A DNA stretch of 64,000 bases from Silene noctiflora (GCA_009801015.1 VHZZ01006344.1:1-64000), one strand, 5' to 3'; counted from the stretch's first letter, positions 1 to 14,700 are shown. Made by a program: numbers and translations. Notes: generated by a model not told the origin, from the sequence alone.

Positions 1-1822
1 GTATAGACTCTGAAAAAAAAAAAGAGGAGCAAAGTCAAGCCAGCTACTTAAAACATTCTGCTCATCTTGTCTTAGATATGCTTGCTCTATATTCTTCCAT
101 TTTTTCGCGACAACGAATGATAGAAAGAGGGCTCTTCCCCAGCTTTGCTTATGCAGCACCCTTTTATATTAGAATAGCCGACCTTGGTGATAGAAGACCG
201 ACAAACCTCGTTTTGAGATCTTTGATGGGACGACTACTAGAAGGGCCTCTTAATCAAGCTTGAAAGCATTTCCCTGGGATCACTACATAGTAGTTAATTC
301 TACGTGTCTATATGACTGGCTGCTGATCATTCATATGGAGATCGCGATACTAACCGCTTTTAGTCTGTCTAGTCTTACTTCGAGATTCGATAGAAGGGTT
401 CGCCACTCCACCTCAGAAGTGGAATGCTTCTGTCAAAGAATAGCAATCGACGAAACAAAAGAAAATCCGGGTAGCTCTACCCTAACCAACTGTCCTCTTT
501 TCTTAAAACTTAAAATTATGCTATGCAACAAGCGTAGCCCCGATCATATCAAGTTCTTTTATTTAAAAAACAAAACATCGTAAAACCCAGCGATAAGCAT
601 ACTCATTTCCAGGATTAAGCTCAAATCTTAACTATATTATATCTTTAAAGAATATCCTCGATAGATATTTACAATCCCGGGTCGAACCGTAAACAATCGA
701 CATCTCTTTAGGACACGTTTTTAGCGAAACTTTTCTACCGGGCCTTCTTTTTTTAGGGACAATGCCATTTCTCTTCAGCTCTTCAGAATTGTCATTTTCA
801 AGCGCGACTTTGTCTTCCAACCCTTTTTTGACATAAGCTTATTTCCGCATAGAGATGAACCCTTTGATTTCTTTCTTTTTTTTAACCCTGATACTTCGTG
901 ACATGAATTGCTCCAAAAAGTGGGTTCAATGAAAGCTTGCTTCTTCAACTGCGGTTTTTTCATGTTCGCATTATATACACTTATTTGTTTTGATTATATG
1001 GATAATTACGGTATTTAAAAATATATATATATATAATGGAAGCAATTAGAAATTCGGATTATAATGAGAGGGTATTTATAGCTCGAAGAGAAGTCTGCCT
1101 TGTTTCGAGAGACGCGTTTTCCTATCCAAAGACTAGCTAGGGCATGTCAGCTCGAGCGGAAGGACCAGGCAAAGCCGAAAACGGCCAGTCATAAGGATTG
1201 GATCCTGACCAAGACATTCCGAAGGCGAAGTCGCGACGGGAGAAAAGAGAGACAAGAAGATCTTTTTTCGGCTGGAAAATCTGAAGGAGATCGACCGGCG
1301 AAAGGAAAGCAAGTACTGACAATGAGGAAGATACCGTCGAAGACGAAGTGGCAGACAAAGTCTCAGAAAGAGCAGACCGAGCTGTTGCTGTCGATGACGA
1401 AGTCAACTAAGGTACGAAGTAGCGAATAATTTCTCAAAGTCAAAGAATATCTATGAAATATATGAAAAGTGTGAAGAACTCAAAGCGTAGGAAGACTTTC
1501 TATCCCACGAACCAAAAAGGAAGCCGAGGTTACCCCCGTCACTTATTTATTCAACGAAAGCAATCGAGATCTTGATTCCTATCTAAAACTCGCAAAAAGC
1601 TAATAAGGAATAAGGTGTAAAGTCGTAAGTTCTTCTATTTGTATTGTATTTGAAATGAAGAGATGCAATCTTGGACCACCCTCTTGCTTGCCGAAGAATC
1701 TCAAGCGCCTGTTTGAAGTCTTAGCGGAGAAAGGTTTAGAAAATAGTAACTCACCGCCCTAACCAAAGATTGAGGATTTGAACTTTTTTTTTTCTTCCTT
1801 TCCACCTTTCAGAACAGAAGCT

Positions 1823-1850
1823 TTATATTATATCATTATATTATATAATG
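1823..1850. repeat. AT-rich palindromic microrepeat
   Basis: Two near-copies of a TATATTATAT-type motif lie back to back and can fold into short hairpins. The same TATATTATAATA-like motif recurs throughout the window, for example near 4181, 28373, 32710, 43031, 57262, 60651, 61190 and 62941. It is a dispersed microrepeat; I assign no function. Confidence 0.5.
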
Positions 1851-4177
1851 GAGGCGAAGAAGAAAGCTTTCGAGCTTTAGCTGGTAATGGATGGGCGGGT
1901 TCAATTAGAAAGATAGATATCTCTCGCGTCTACCCTATGAAAAAAGCAGTTACGAACCCTTCCTATAGAAACTTCATAGGTATTTCAAGAGAAGGCTTTC
2001 CGGATCGTCAGTTTACTTCGTCCGTATGCCGTTCTTTATATCATACCGACGGGGATTCCCCGCGTACAAGATATTAGAAATTCTATGGCAAAGTCAAATT
2101 TTAGAATCTCAAATCAAAAGCCACATGTCACATGAAATCGCTAACTTTGCTCTTTGAGCCATACCATAATCATAGAGGTTCATGCCGCTGATGTGATTCA
2201 CGAAATTGAGTTCTCTTTCCAGAATCAAGATTGGAACATTGATTGCAGCTTGCTTTGATCTTTCTACCTACTTTGAATTAAAAATTTGTAGGGTTAGGGA
2301 AAAAAAGTCTCGTATAGCAATGCGTGTAAAAAACTTCTTGAAAAAGGAAGTGATCGAGCGATGACACCTTCCGTTCCGAGCGAGCGCCCTATGTAAAGAA
2401 TCCCCCTTTTACCAACCTCGCCTACCAAACTGCATTAACAGAGAAGAAGGCGCTTTCGACTGCCGGTCTTATCCCCCTTATGATTCTACCGATATTGATT
2501 TCACAGGAGTGATCTCGCTCCGAAATCTGAAATAAAAAGGGAAGAGGATCCCGTCTGTGAATGTGAATAAGGAAAGCTCAGCAAGCAACTTTGAGTCTGA
2601 GTCAAAGAGAAGTTATCCGACGATCTTCCACTTTGCTTGCTTTAAGTTTAATTGACCGACACAACCTCAGCCAAAACTTCAATTGCATCATCCGCTGCAA
2701 TTTATCTACAAATTATTCTGAGACCTCATCTGTATCAGCAAGAAAGTCAAGCTTCCTTTGTAACTCCTCCTCTTTCTTCTACTTGTAGACCGGCAGTAGG
2801 TCGAGTATTCTATCTCTCTACTATACGTATACTATACGTACGTGGGGGATCAACTACGTTGTCAGCGTTTCCTGGAAGTGAAACCGCCTTTTTTTTCTAT
2901 CCGTAATGTCATCTGATTAAGTTGCTTAAGTTCACTTACTCCGCACAGCTGTATTTTGCATACCTTCTTTGGGTGAAGTGGGAAAGACTCATACGCCTTT
3001 GTTTTGATTTGAAAGAGGTTGGCGCGGCACGTGGCGCAAAGGAAAGGGCCAAGTTTCCGGGACGTACCCTTTCTTACTTTAATATTATTATTATAAGGTA
3101 TCTTTTTTTTTTTATTCTTAAATCTTTGGTCTTCTTCCTTCACCCAACAACTCAGGACTGATTCGCTTGCTTTCCGCGAAAGCCCCCCTTTACTGCTCTC
3201 CCACAACAACTGCGCAAGGCCTTTCTCGACTGAAAGAATTCTAACTATAGAATGTGCGGCTCTCCCGTATGTTATTCTGTGATTGAGCCTCTCTACCTTG
3301 TTATAGTAAGATAAAGGGATTAAATCTTTGAATCTGCTTAGCCATGTCTGGATGCTCATAGAAGATGGAATTCACAAGTTTAAGATCAGTAGGGCGCAAT
3401 CCAGATAAGAAATAATGTACCAACCAAGGGTATGATATGAAAGATATCTTCTCAGGGACGTCTTAGAAAAAAAAAGGTCTGCCTTTTTGCTTTCTTATAC
3501 ATATTAAGAAATTCCTCCCGAAACGGTGTAATGAGTCGATCAAATGCTTTTACTGAACCAGTTGCTTTTGTTTACTAATATATTTATTTTAAAATTTGGG
3601 ATCCCATTTCCATTAGTGAATCCTCATTTGGCTAGTCATAACACCCCAGCTTGTATCTTTCTTTTCTTATTATAAGATCACACGAAAAAAGGGTCCGATT
3701 GGTCATAGAGAAGTTCAATCTGGCATGAAATATAAAGAGGATAAAGGGGGTTCGTTCGACCGGGAATGAGTAAAGGCGGGCTTAATCACCTTCTTTTTTT
3801 TATCATTATCAAAGTGCTAGATCTGAAATGGATCTGATTAACAAAGATAGACAAGAGGTCTCGACGTAGCGTACGCACCTACTAGACCGGGACAAGGGAA
3901 CCCTAATGAAGAACATCCCAAGCAAAAAGAAAGAAAGGCAAAGTCCTAGGTGAAGTAAAACCATGGCTGAGTAAGCTTCTTTAGATAGAGCTGAGGTAAC
4001 TGCCCCACAGTAAAACAATGAACAGCTCCACCATTAAGATGTCCATCTAAGTAAATAAACATTAAAAAAAATGAAACAAGGAAGTAGCAGACCTATGCCC
4101 TAATATACCTTCATGTTCATGTTAATGAGAGAGCCCATTAAAAAAAAAAACAAAAAGAGGAATGCGAAGCAAGCCTA

Positions 4178-4205
4178 CTATAATATTATATATAATAAGA
4201 TATAA
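4178..4205. repeat. AT-rich palindromic microrepeat
   Basis: A run of TATAATATTATATA-type sequence followed by ATAAGATATAAGG. It belongs to the same dispersed family as the element at 1823-1850 and is self-complementary over about 10 bases. Confidence 0.45.
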
Positions 4206-7200
4206 GGTAGGTAAGGAGATCCGAAGGAGGACCAATTCCATAGCTGGAAGTAATAGGAAAAGGCATAGACATATAATAAACCAGCAGTCAAGAAGCAAAC
4301 TACATACAAGTTAGCCATGACTATGAGCTCCGAGGAGGGCTTTCACCAGGATTCATATAGAGAGAGCAGTCAAATACAAAGGAAATGAATCGACAATCCT
4401 AAGCTCAAAGATTCTAGGCAACAAGAGATGGAGCAAGGAATGACAAAGAAAGAAGAGGGGGCGCAGCAGACGTAGACGATGGATCATTGCCCCCAACCAA
4501 CGCTCCCGATAGCTGTATAAGAAGGGACCAACATCTGAAGAAGGAACAGTCTGGTAGAAGGAAAAGGACATCCAAGCAGAAGCAGCGGCAGGTGCAACTA
4601 ACAAAGAAAAGGAAACGCAGCTCATAGATTAAAGAAGAAGTAAGAACTCGGGGGCATCTGCCGCATCTTTTGGTTATACCTAAGCCTAGCATACAATCTT
4701 AGAAAGGTGCGCCATAGCCGCGTCTTTTTCAACAAGAAAAGAAAAAGCGAGCTAAAGTAATGCTCTGAAAGACCCCGATCAACGAGTGTAGCGAAGCGAA
4801 CAGAGTGCGTTTACAAGAAGGAGAGGAAGCTAAGGCGAGTGTTTCATTATCTCTTGTACGATGCTCAAAAAAGGCGTTTCGTGAACCCCCTATCCTGCTG
4901 TTGTGTGTTGTGAGGGATTTTCTACGCAATTGCCCTTTATTCACCGGTATTCAGTAGAAAAAACAGCTGGAGTTCCGTACAGTGGTGTAGGCTAGCTTTT
5001 TACTTACTAAGCCTAATTAAAAAATTAAAAGAATGAGGCTCGGCAGTAAGCCCTGAGTTCGAGACTGCTAGCATAGCTTTATACTCCATTAATAAAAAGA
5101 CTTACCGCCTTGACTTACTGAAAAGAGCACTCCTCACTGACTGCGCCTACGCCCAATAGAATATGCGTCGGCATTGTATAGGTAGAGGCGGGTCCCCAAC
5201 CGATTATCCAAGTATTTTTTCCTCTTTTTGGAATCTGTCTCTCTCTTAACAACCTGCTTCTTTCTCGTCCGATTCTTATTCTTATAAAGCTCTCCACTCG
5301 GGGATCAATCAAACATCAAACTAGGCCCTTGCTTTCCCATAAAGTAAAGAAGTTTTTTTGGTCGGGTTACGACTTTTCCAGGCGTAGCGCGTGGGTAGAT
5401 AGCTATTATGGTTGCTTGGAAGCGAGCAGGCAGTGCCACTGTCCGAGATACGGCCAAGCGTGACGACAGCGGCCGCGCAAGTAAAGAGTGGCAGGTTGTT
5501 GGTGAGCAGGAGAGAGATGGCTGTACGTTAAGAGAAAGCTTCCTCATCAAAAGGGAACAGGCGAGACGAAGTCTCTTAGATTTTGGTGGACTCAAGCTCG
5601 TGTCGTATCATTTAAAATATACTCTTATCTTACTTAGATGCGGGATCTAAACCCCACCTATTAGGATGTTCACCTGCCCAATCTCGTATTCCCACTCTCA
5701 CTGCTGCATCACCCTTCTTCTGATCTGAGTCGCCCTAAAGTCAAAGAAAACAAGATTCTTCTTTTCAAACCTGTCTGAGGTAGGTAAAAAGACTCAAGCC
5801 TCAAAATAAAGTCAAATACAAGTAGGCGCTTTTTTCGCTTCGACGAAGAAAAGACGAATGAAAGCCATTCCCTTATTCTCGAGAAAGATGTCAAACTAGA
5901 CTTCAGTACGAGCATATAGAATTGGGGGCGACATAATCCTTGCTTTACTTTACAGGAGCTGATACGGCTTTCTAAGAAAAATTCTAAATCTAAATCTTTT
6001 ATGGGGCTAAAAGTAACTCATTCGATAAAAGCAGACTTTGGTCCATCCTTACCTTACTAAAAAAGGAAGTCTACTCATGATCATCCTTTGCCCTAAACTG
6101 AAAGCCAGAAAACTTCACTCGCTCCTTCGGACAAGTCAGAAAAGACTCTCTTCAAAGTTAACACGGTATTTTATTTCTAGAATGAAGTTAAGGAGCTGGT
6201 TCACATTCGGATTGATCAGATTTTGATTTAAACACTATTCCTCTCTTCTCAAAGGAGGGAAAGCGAGTTCTTGGCAAATCATTGTATGTATGATTAGACT
6301 TAATTTCTTTTTCTTCTGCAGTGTCTCATTGAATTCCGGGATCACGTTAGTAGCGGTGAGCGAGAGCGGGTTGGAGTTTTGATGAAAGATCTAATATCGA
6401 AAGTGAGGATTCTTCTTTTGTTTTGGCTCCCGGGCAAGTGCATTCCGTTCGATCCCCTTAACATCTGAAGCCATCTCTTCCCGAACGAGTGAAGTATAGA
6501 CAAGAGGGCGGCGAGCTTAGTCCCCTTTAGAATATATAATAAGAATTAACAGAAGGCGGTCGAAGAGGTACGAAATGCTCACATCTTCTTTCCCCGATCT
6601 CCTCTGCTTATGAAATCGGGTCCCCGAGAAATTTCTTAGTAAAAAAATCCACTTTAACTTCCTCCCGATTTGGAACCAGGCTCAAGTTCATATACTAAAT
6701 TTCTTTTTGTTTGTACTTCTTTCCTCACGGAACAGGCCTTTCGGGCACGACAAAAATCCTGATATCATCTATAGCTTACGTTTGGAAGTTAACTCGCCTA
6801 CTCGATCGAAGAGGCTTCCGCAAGACTCTTAACGGCTAATAGATAGCGCGGAATCCCCCAGTATACTTTTTTGCCAGAAAATCACGGGTTTGGAGAAAGT
6901 AGTTTGAATGCTCACTTTGGCTTCTTCGTGGACGAGCCCGAGTTAGGATCCTTGTTCACTTGATTGCACAGTCAAGGGTGGTTTGAAAAAAAAAGTCACC
7001 TTTTAGAATCTCAATTCATCAGTCAAAAATGGCATTTTTGCCGAAATTCTTTCTTTTTAATTTAAGGAAAGCACAAAGACTACGAAAGAATCGCAAGATT
7101 CCATTCCGCTTAATCTTAGCATGTGACTGAAGCCCTATCGAGCAACTAAGACCTATATAGATTATCTAATCTATTGAGAGTACATTGAAAGAAGATTTCA

Positions 7201-8050
7201 ATCAAATCCTTTCCTTGTTTTAAGTTTTAAAAAAACAAATGCGAACAGAGGGAAGGAGGCAAGCTCGACCCCTAAATTTCATCATAAAAATAATGGGAAT
7301 TTCACTTATAGGTAGGCTCTATTTACTTTAACAAAAAAAAGACCGCTAAACCCACCCCAAATAACCAAATAGTTTGATATTTTGATTACAATATAGCTAT
7401 AGCTTAGGAATTTGAGATACTAATCCCTAAGCTACGTATCAATCCTATAAATTTAGTACATTTCCTTGACGAAGATGAGCTTTACCCGAAGCTGATGATT
7501 GAAAGGCACCACCGGCGCCCCAGTTGAACCTGCCCGCGTATCCACACTCCTTTTAAACAGATTGCTTCGTTGGACAGCATGCATCGACATGTCCAAAGCA
7601 AGGGCGTATCCAATTCAACCCTTCAACCTTGGAGAGAGCATGGCGTGGACTAAGCCGTAGCGAGGCTCCGTTTCGTCCCTAAGTCTGATAAAATTAATGC
7701 TTTTGATGTCGAATAAGTTGTATCGAAGCATAATTAGTTGAAACAAGTCTCGGAAGTAAACATTGCTTGTATCCGCTAGCTTGGAAATGGGCTGAATGGA
7801 TAGACCTAACATAGGAATATCTTCTTCTTATTAATCGTGTGCGAACATAACATATCCTTTTTGGGGGGAGGACTAGCTCAACTGTAATTAAAGCATCAAT
7901 CCCTCGAAAGGTCTTAGAACTGAGATCGAAGACTTTTATTTCCTTAGGTATATCCACAGGCCGAGGATGAAGTTTCGTTGTCCTACAATTGTAGAGATGT
8001 CAACTCCAGACTTTTCTTTTTTAGAAACCCCCTCTCCTCTGAAAAAGATT

Positions 8051-8078
8051 TTTGTTTATGATTTGTTTATGATTTGTA
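8051..8078. repeat. 11-bp tandem repeat, about 2.5 copies
   Basis: The unit TTTGTTTATGA is repeated exactly twice, followed by a partial third copy. It is probably replication slippage in spacer DNA. Confidence 0.7.
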
Positions 8079-8788
8079 GTATCTCGAGCGAGTGTGATTG
8101 AAACGAAGTCCACGGGTGTGAACGAGACTTTTTAAATATTCATGCGTTATTCGCCCGTTTCTACCGGGGGATCAAGGATCACAGGTAGGACCACCTTCAA
8201 AGGCTCCTGAGAAAGACGCAGTTTCATGCGCCTCCTAACTACTTTTAATTCCAACTCCATTTTCTATAACAACTTCTTTTGTTCTAATTATTATATAATT
8301 TTCTATTGTCCAATCATCCAAGCAAAGCATCCGCTGCTTTTTCTATCCTTTCCCTCTATGCTGGTAAATTAAGTACGAAATAATATCATACCTTGCGGTT
8401 TTTACACCTCCCGCAAATGCTCTTGATCTTGCTAGCTAGTCTTTCTTCTGAAGTTACTGGTTGAAGAAGCCCGCTAAACTGTCTTCTGTTTTAGTAGTAC
8501 AAGTAACTTGGTTATCCACTTAATTAAAGTATACTATTAGCTTGTTTTGGGGGTGACATCGCGGAACACTTTCCCGTACAAACAATGACTTGCTTGCACC
8601 TTTTTAGAACCATTACCAGCTGATAGATCTCTATCTGACAAAGTAGACGCGACTCAACTGAAAAGGTGGGGAAGTAAAGGAAACAGACATATACATGGAA
8701 GTTTCCGTAGTAGAGGAAGAAGCCGGCGTGACAGCGGATCCCCATCCCCACACATAGTAATATCTTTATATATTATTCTTGTCAATAA

Positions 8789-8995
8789 AAGATAAAGAAG
8801 TCGGAGAAAGACTTTTTCCCGCTGTTTAAGGCACGCCAAAAGTTTTTGTCGAAGTTAATAGTGGAAGAGGTGGTCCATGATAGAGACCTCGTTGGTGAAG
8901 CTGTTTGTGAATCTACTGGCGTATGCGCTTCCTCCGCCACACTCAATGCTGCTGCCATAGCTATTGTTAATAGAGATGTTCCCAGAGAAAAATAA
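8789..8995 (+). other. Coding-like open frame without ATG, unrecognised
   Basis: An uninterrupted 68-codon plus-strand reading lies between two stop codons. It has no ATG near its left end. The predicted composition is protein-like: a charged first half (including KLIVEEVVHDRDLVGEAV) and an Ala-rich second half ending VNRDVPREK. I do not recognise the protein. It could be a remnant of a decayed gene or a chance open frame. Confidence 0.25.
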
Positions 8996-11900
8996 CAATT
9001 CAATTGAACTTTCTCTTTTCTTTTTACCCCCTTCTTCTGGCTTGTAAAGGTAAAGGGAGGCCGAAGATCTTATAGGTAGGGATATGGCAATCAAGTGACG
9101 TTCCCTGCCTCTTCAAATAAACGCGCTACGAATTAATAGATCTTAGGTAGAGTGAGCGAAGCATCTACCGCGAAAAAGGTCTGTTAAACGTTACACTCTT
9201 TACCCTGGCATATAGGGTCTCTTTTCCAAGATCCGCTACGGCATCAACCCGCATGTTGCATTCCAACCACGACTTGCTTGGCTTTAGGCGCGAAAAGATT
9301 TGATGTTATGAAAGTGGCGCCGAACAGGTATATAGCTTTGGTTCTGTCTATAGCCGTACCGGGATTGGCGACAATCCTTTTTTCTTCAAAGAAAAGAGCC
9401 AATATAAAGATTTGCATAAAGAGTTGGCTCGCTCAGTTCCATATGCGTCACTCACTACGTCTTTTTGGTATGATTGGCTGTTTGAGGTTTCATTTTTTCT
9501 ATTTCTAAATCTCATTTTAAAAATAATTTTTTAGCAAAAGCCCCTTTCTTGGTCGCTTCATAAGATTTAAGAAATGCTAAGACAGGTACTTTCCTCAAGA
9601 TCTTTCTCAGTATGGGAGCCGCTGACTCGCATTTCAATTATAATAAAACAAAAGGGGCGAGATCATTTAACTAAGATAAAGTTCCTTTCTTGTTTTGCTA
9701 ATGCCCGTTTGAACCTATAAGATAAGGCTTCCCAACCCTCTCTCTTTAATATGAATGTAATGGCTGCCGGATCTCTGAGGAAAGCTCATGCCCGATTGAC
9801 TCAACGTCTTCCGGTCCGGCTACCCTTTTGATCATTAGGAGGGAATTTACTAGATTCATGAATAATCCGAAACAAGCTTCAAATGCATTTGAACCAAAAC
9901 CGGGGAACTGCACTCGTTCATGCATGCCGTGGCTTCTTTTGACATACATGAGACCCTTTCTTTGCTCTAACCCAGTTGCAGCTCTACGTTCTCTCACCCA
10001 TCGCTAGCGCTTTTTATGTATGTTGTCTAATCTTCTCGTTGTTAATTAAGAGTAAGACCGAAGACCAGTCCTTAAGCTTATTAGTAGGTGACTTACTCTT
10101 GTATTTAGACTTACTTTTCAGAATAAAGGGGGTTTACTGACAAATCCGTTATTCAAGATCAAATAAAACTGGGGTTAGAGATCCTTTTGTTTACCAAGAT
10201 TACTCAAGACGGAACCCGCTTCCTATATTAAGAGCTTTTTCCTGCCCCCAAAAGCAGTCACCCAGTGCCAGTCATATTAGACGGGGATTGGTTTTGAAAA
10301 AAGAGAATAGGTTTAAGAAGACATGCCCGCTTAGAGAAAACAAGAGTTTACGGCATCTAATATGCTCTCGTAGTAGGAGTAGTTGGAATTCTACTTTCAT
10401 TGTTAAAAGCATGATAAAGAGGTAGGTTTCTATAGTCGATTCCTCTCGATTCTAGGGCGGGTAATCAGATAGCCAAGCAAAGTCTTGACGCCGCATCCTC
10501 TTTATTCAAGTTGGGTAGCTTACCATAAGCCATAAAAAAAGTAAGGGAATTAGGTTTGGGAGGATTTCTTGGGTTGAACGAGTGTAATGACTGCAGTTTA
10601 CCATACAGCGGAACTTATGAAGTTTACTGAAACAAGTTGGTTGAGTGGGTGGGTTCGCTCCGAGATGCTCTTTGAATTTAGAATTAGAATAAGCATTTCT
10701 TCTTTTTTTCTCCCTGAGCTCGCCCCATACGTTGGGCGCAACTCCTTAACCTTGTGATCCTCAGGGAGAGGTTCATCAATGAATCAGCAAGACAGTCTTA
10801 AGTAGGAAAGCATTTCCGCAAAGTAGGATCTTCCGTGCGTGCCCGGGCCCATCGCCAGGTGTATTACTAGAAGACGAGCTTGATAAAGTAAAGAGAAAGA
10901 CAAGGGCAAGCAGACATATTACTTTTCTTTTAGGATGAGCCTTAATAAGCGGGGATTCCCCTAGGAATAGAAGGGGGGTCTGAATACGCACTGGTGGGAT
11001 ATGAGAAAAAAAGATCAAAAGAATGATGCCTACTATATACTATATATAGTAAGATAAAGCTCCTTAACAAATTTTAATTACTTTAAAGGGATTTACACTT
11101 AAACTTCCTATTCTAATCTAGTGCTTTCTTTGAGTACTGGAATTGCCCAAGAAAAAGCTCTTTTTTATTTATCCCTGGATCATTCTTCCTTTTTATGCTG
11201 ATCTTTGAAAGCTCCGGCAAAGGGCAAATGAAGGCAATTCAATTGGCCAACCATCTTCTACCCGGAAACAAAGGGCTATCGATCAATGGTATTGGCAACT
11301 GCTTGGAGAGTAGTTTCGCCTATAACTTAAGATAAGATCTTCATCAGCTAATGCTTCTGAAATAAAAAAAATTTGAATCCTGTCCTGCGTATCCAGAATT
11401 AAAAGCTGTTTTCTCGCCGTCTCCATCAACCAACCCACGAGCTACCAACCTCTCTTCCTAGTGTTATAGTTTTCCTCTTGTATTAAAGTCAAGGTAGAAA
11501 GATGAGCATCCTTTATCTGCCCTGTGGAACAAAGAAAAGAATTAAAGATTTTCTTTTCGTACATCGCGAAGATTAGATTTTAATGTCAAAAGGGGCTAAA
11601 TCCTTTCAAAAAAGAACATCTTATTTTTTTAGACCCCCCCATAGCCTAGCTGAACCCGTATTTCGGTAGTCAGATTTTAGTTTTCTTGGAAAAATGCAGT
11701 CAGATGTTTGGGCTAATCTAAGTGATCAGTCATATCACGCGTGGGAGGAAGCTTTTTTTCGCAAAGTTTCATTAGCATTAGGAGAGAGGTAGGCTTGGTT
11801 CTTTCTTTTCTTATGGGCACAGGAAAGCACTCCGGATGGGTAATGTAATTAAGTCTGATGGTTCTTTTCATTATTTTCACTGCATAAGGCCTCTTTTTCC

Positions 11901-14685
11901 TGGGTGCTCCTTTTCTTTTGTATGAACAAACAATGGGCATAGTCTTTCTTTATCTTTAGCGGGGAAAAGAAGAATAGAAGAGCTGGCCCGTTAGCAGCTT
12001 TCTTCCATAACAACTGGCTCCCTTCATTCTCCCGCTCCAAAGCTTTTGGAAATTCGGGATTCGAGAACGGAAGGATCATCAATCCCCTGCTCTCAGACCT
12101 GAGATTGGCTCGAGCTATAGTCTCACTTACCTGAAGATAAAGGAAGAAAAAAAGAAAGCTTCACATTTCAAGATCAAGTACACAGAGCAAAAGGAAAAGC
12201 TCTTCCTACTCCACCTGGAAAATTCGACCAACCCTTGATTTGATCCTAACTCTTTTAATTGGAATAAGAAGGCCTTCACTTTGGCATACCTTCTGTTCTT
12301 CCTTCTCCAAAAGAAATTAATCAAAGAGGGTCTTTCGGGGGATTTCCGCCTTTTTGCGAGGGTTTGAACAGACCCCAACAAAGACCGGAAGAAAGCTGGG
12401 TGGGATTTCATTTCTAGCTACTCTCGGCGGTCTTATTTTGAACACAGCTTTCCCGGCTTCCCGCTTTTATGGGCGCACAACAGGCCTTCTTTCTTATGCG
12501 CGTATGCACGCACGCGAGAAGATGTGCACTCATTTGGAAACTTTTTTTTTGCTTCCGGGCACACGGGCGGCCCGGGCTTACATGAGAAGTAGGTACGCGG
12601 GCGGATGCCTCAGAAAAGTAAATTGGTTTGAAAGCCGGGGCCCGAAAAGGACGTAGCCATCATAACAGAATTTAGGTAGAAAAGCCAAAATAGGTAGGTT
12701 TGATACTGCATCAAGCCAGCTCACCCAATCAAAGAGGACTGGTCTGGGCAACCAAGATCTAAGTAAACAGATCCTGTAAATAAAAAAGTCGATAACTTTC
12801 AGACCAAGTCCTGTTTTCTCCTTTTAGCTCTTCCACAGTGAGTGGTATTCTTGTCTAAATAGCAACTCTTTCCTGTTGAACGGTCGAAGTTCCGAGCCTT
12901 CATTTGAGATTCTACGCTACTCTAGTACAATCTTCTCTTTTTTGTTCACTACGGGTATTCCGCTTTACTACTCGTTCGGGGCTTTCACTCGTTTCATAAC
13001 TTCCGCTTGTTCTGTCACATAAGGTGGCTGATAAATTACGTTTATAATATTTGTATACCAGTCTGCTTACGAATTCCCATTAAAACATATAAGAAATCAT
13101 ACTTCTTCCTTTACGATCTTTCTTGCTCTACGTTCTATAATGTGTATAGCTTTCCTCGAAAGGAGCGGATGAATCCTAGTATTCTTATCTTATATATTCC
13201 TTTGTTGACTACTATATCTTCACTCCTGCTCATTTGTTATGCGTTTGTTGGAAAGAAATTTGATTCCGATAACGACATTCTAGTAGGGGAAGTAGGGAAG
13301 CGCCGGGTTCGTCCTATGGAGTTGGATGCTTCTTTCCCTTGCTGTCTTGCTCTTTGAGCTACTTATCACCTATCTCTTTCTTTGCTGTCTTGGCTTCTTT
13401 TGTTCATATGAATTCTTCTCATTGAATACCTTCTTCCAGGGGAACAAGCGTAGTCCTTAGAGTATAGGGAGTGAGTAGGGTGTATGGGGGTTAACTAAGC
13501 AGCGGGTGTATTTTTGTTGTAGTAAGCCGGTATGCATATGAAGTTCTAAGATTGGAATTATCCCTTTTTTCCAGCTATTAGCACCAGTTCCTCTTGGGTT
13601 GATCTCTTCGAACTCGCCGTATCATTATTCGCGAGATAGAATTAGAACTCGATTCCGTGGAAAGATATTAGAGAAGAATATAGCAGCGGGGCCTCGCTCT
13701 TAGATATCAATTAAAATTAAAGAAGTTGACGTCCAAACTTAGACATCATCCGACTACGTCCTTTCTATCGGTGAAGGAAATGACTTTTCCATTGTGGAAA
13801 GATTTGGTTTCCAAGACATCGTAGTATTACAATGGCCTTATTTTACGAGACACCATATAATTTAAAACAATTGGCTCCAGCCTGTGGTTCTTAAAAGTCG
13901 TATGCACTCAAATGGTACACAAGTAGTAGAATAGGAAGTTTCTATTACGTATGCCAGTCCGGATTTTTATAGTTAGTTGTAGTTCAGTGTTAGCAGAGCT
14001 ATAGCCTGGGCCAGTTTTGTATTAATAATGAGACGACTGCCCGGTGACGCTCTTATACGAGATCTACTATCCATATTGACGCCCTTTGCTCTATATAGTC
14101 ATTACAAGTATTCCGGTATCATCCGCCTACGCGCTAGAAGTAGGATCATAAGCGTGGAAAAGAGCGTTAGTAGGATAAGTGGACTAGCGGCTCACTTCTT
14201 CAATAAAAGATCTTATCCCGTAGAAAGCTCACCCGTAGAAGAAGCGAATAAGGCGCGGATTTTTTTCTTATGTAATCGTTCCAGTCGTCATATTGTTTTA
14301 TTTTCGTCTTGACCTGTGATAAGGCCCCTTTATACTTTATGAGAAAGCATAATGGATCAACTTCACATGGAGACACAAGGTTAACTTATTTTTTTCTACT
14401 AGGAGGATGCCGTTCTCTGTATAGAACTAAAAAGAACTTCATGGGCGATCCACCTCAAGGTTACATCATATCCGCGGCTGAATTCCCCGAGCTGCTGCCT
14501 TTGAGACTATATCGGTGCTTGTAGTTGAAGCACGGGAGTAATAACAGGAACTGTGCCTATAGATTTCCTATTAACTAGCTCTCGAAGAACTTCTCTATAA
14601 TGATTTAATAACCCGTAGGAAAGTATTAGCATCCATGTAAAGGGCTCTTAGCGCCTTATATGTCTGTCCCATGAGCTAACCTATT

Positions 14686-14700
14686 CCTTATACTATAAGG
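14686..14700. repeat. Small inverted repeat
   Basis: CCTTAT, a three-base loop, then ATAAGG. It is one of several CCTTAT/ATAAGG hairpin-type motifs in the window. No function is assigned. Confidence 0.5.

Larger units (their letters stand above)
1..8788. other. Gene desert, left end
   Basis: I see no gene I can support here. Open frames are short, overlap on both strands, and show no recognisable mitochondrial, plastid or nuclear protein. The stretch holds AT-rich microrepeats (an AT dinucleotide run near 1021-1036, AT palindromes near 1823-1850 and 4178-4205), homopolymer A and T runs, and an 11-bp tandem repeat at 8051-8078. On the plus strand around 1298-1410 a short acidic reading (ending VAVDDEVN) recalls acidic islands further right. 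No tRNA-like fold passes inspection. Confidence 0.6.

Noticed and set aside
660-700. Minus-strand ACGGTTCGACCC, like the T arm of native trnC
   Set aside because: Only the T loop matches; the other arms are missing.
4353-4692. Hydrophobic, Ser/Leu-rich overlapping minus-strand frames
   Set aside because: These are the reverse of purine-rich DNA, which yields Leu/Ser/Phe-rich text by chance.
12354-12656. A 100-codon GC-rich plus-strand frame
   Set aside because: No known domain and no neighbours suggesting expression; codon text looks random.
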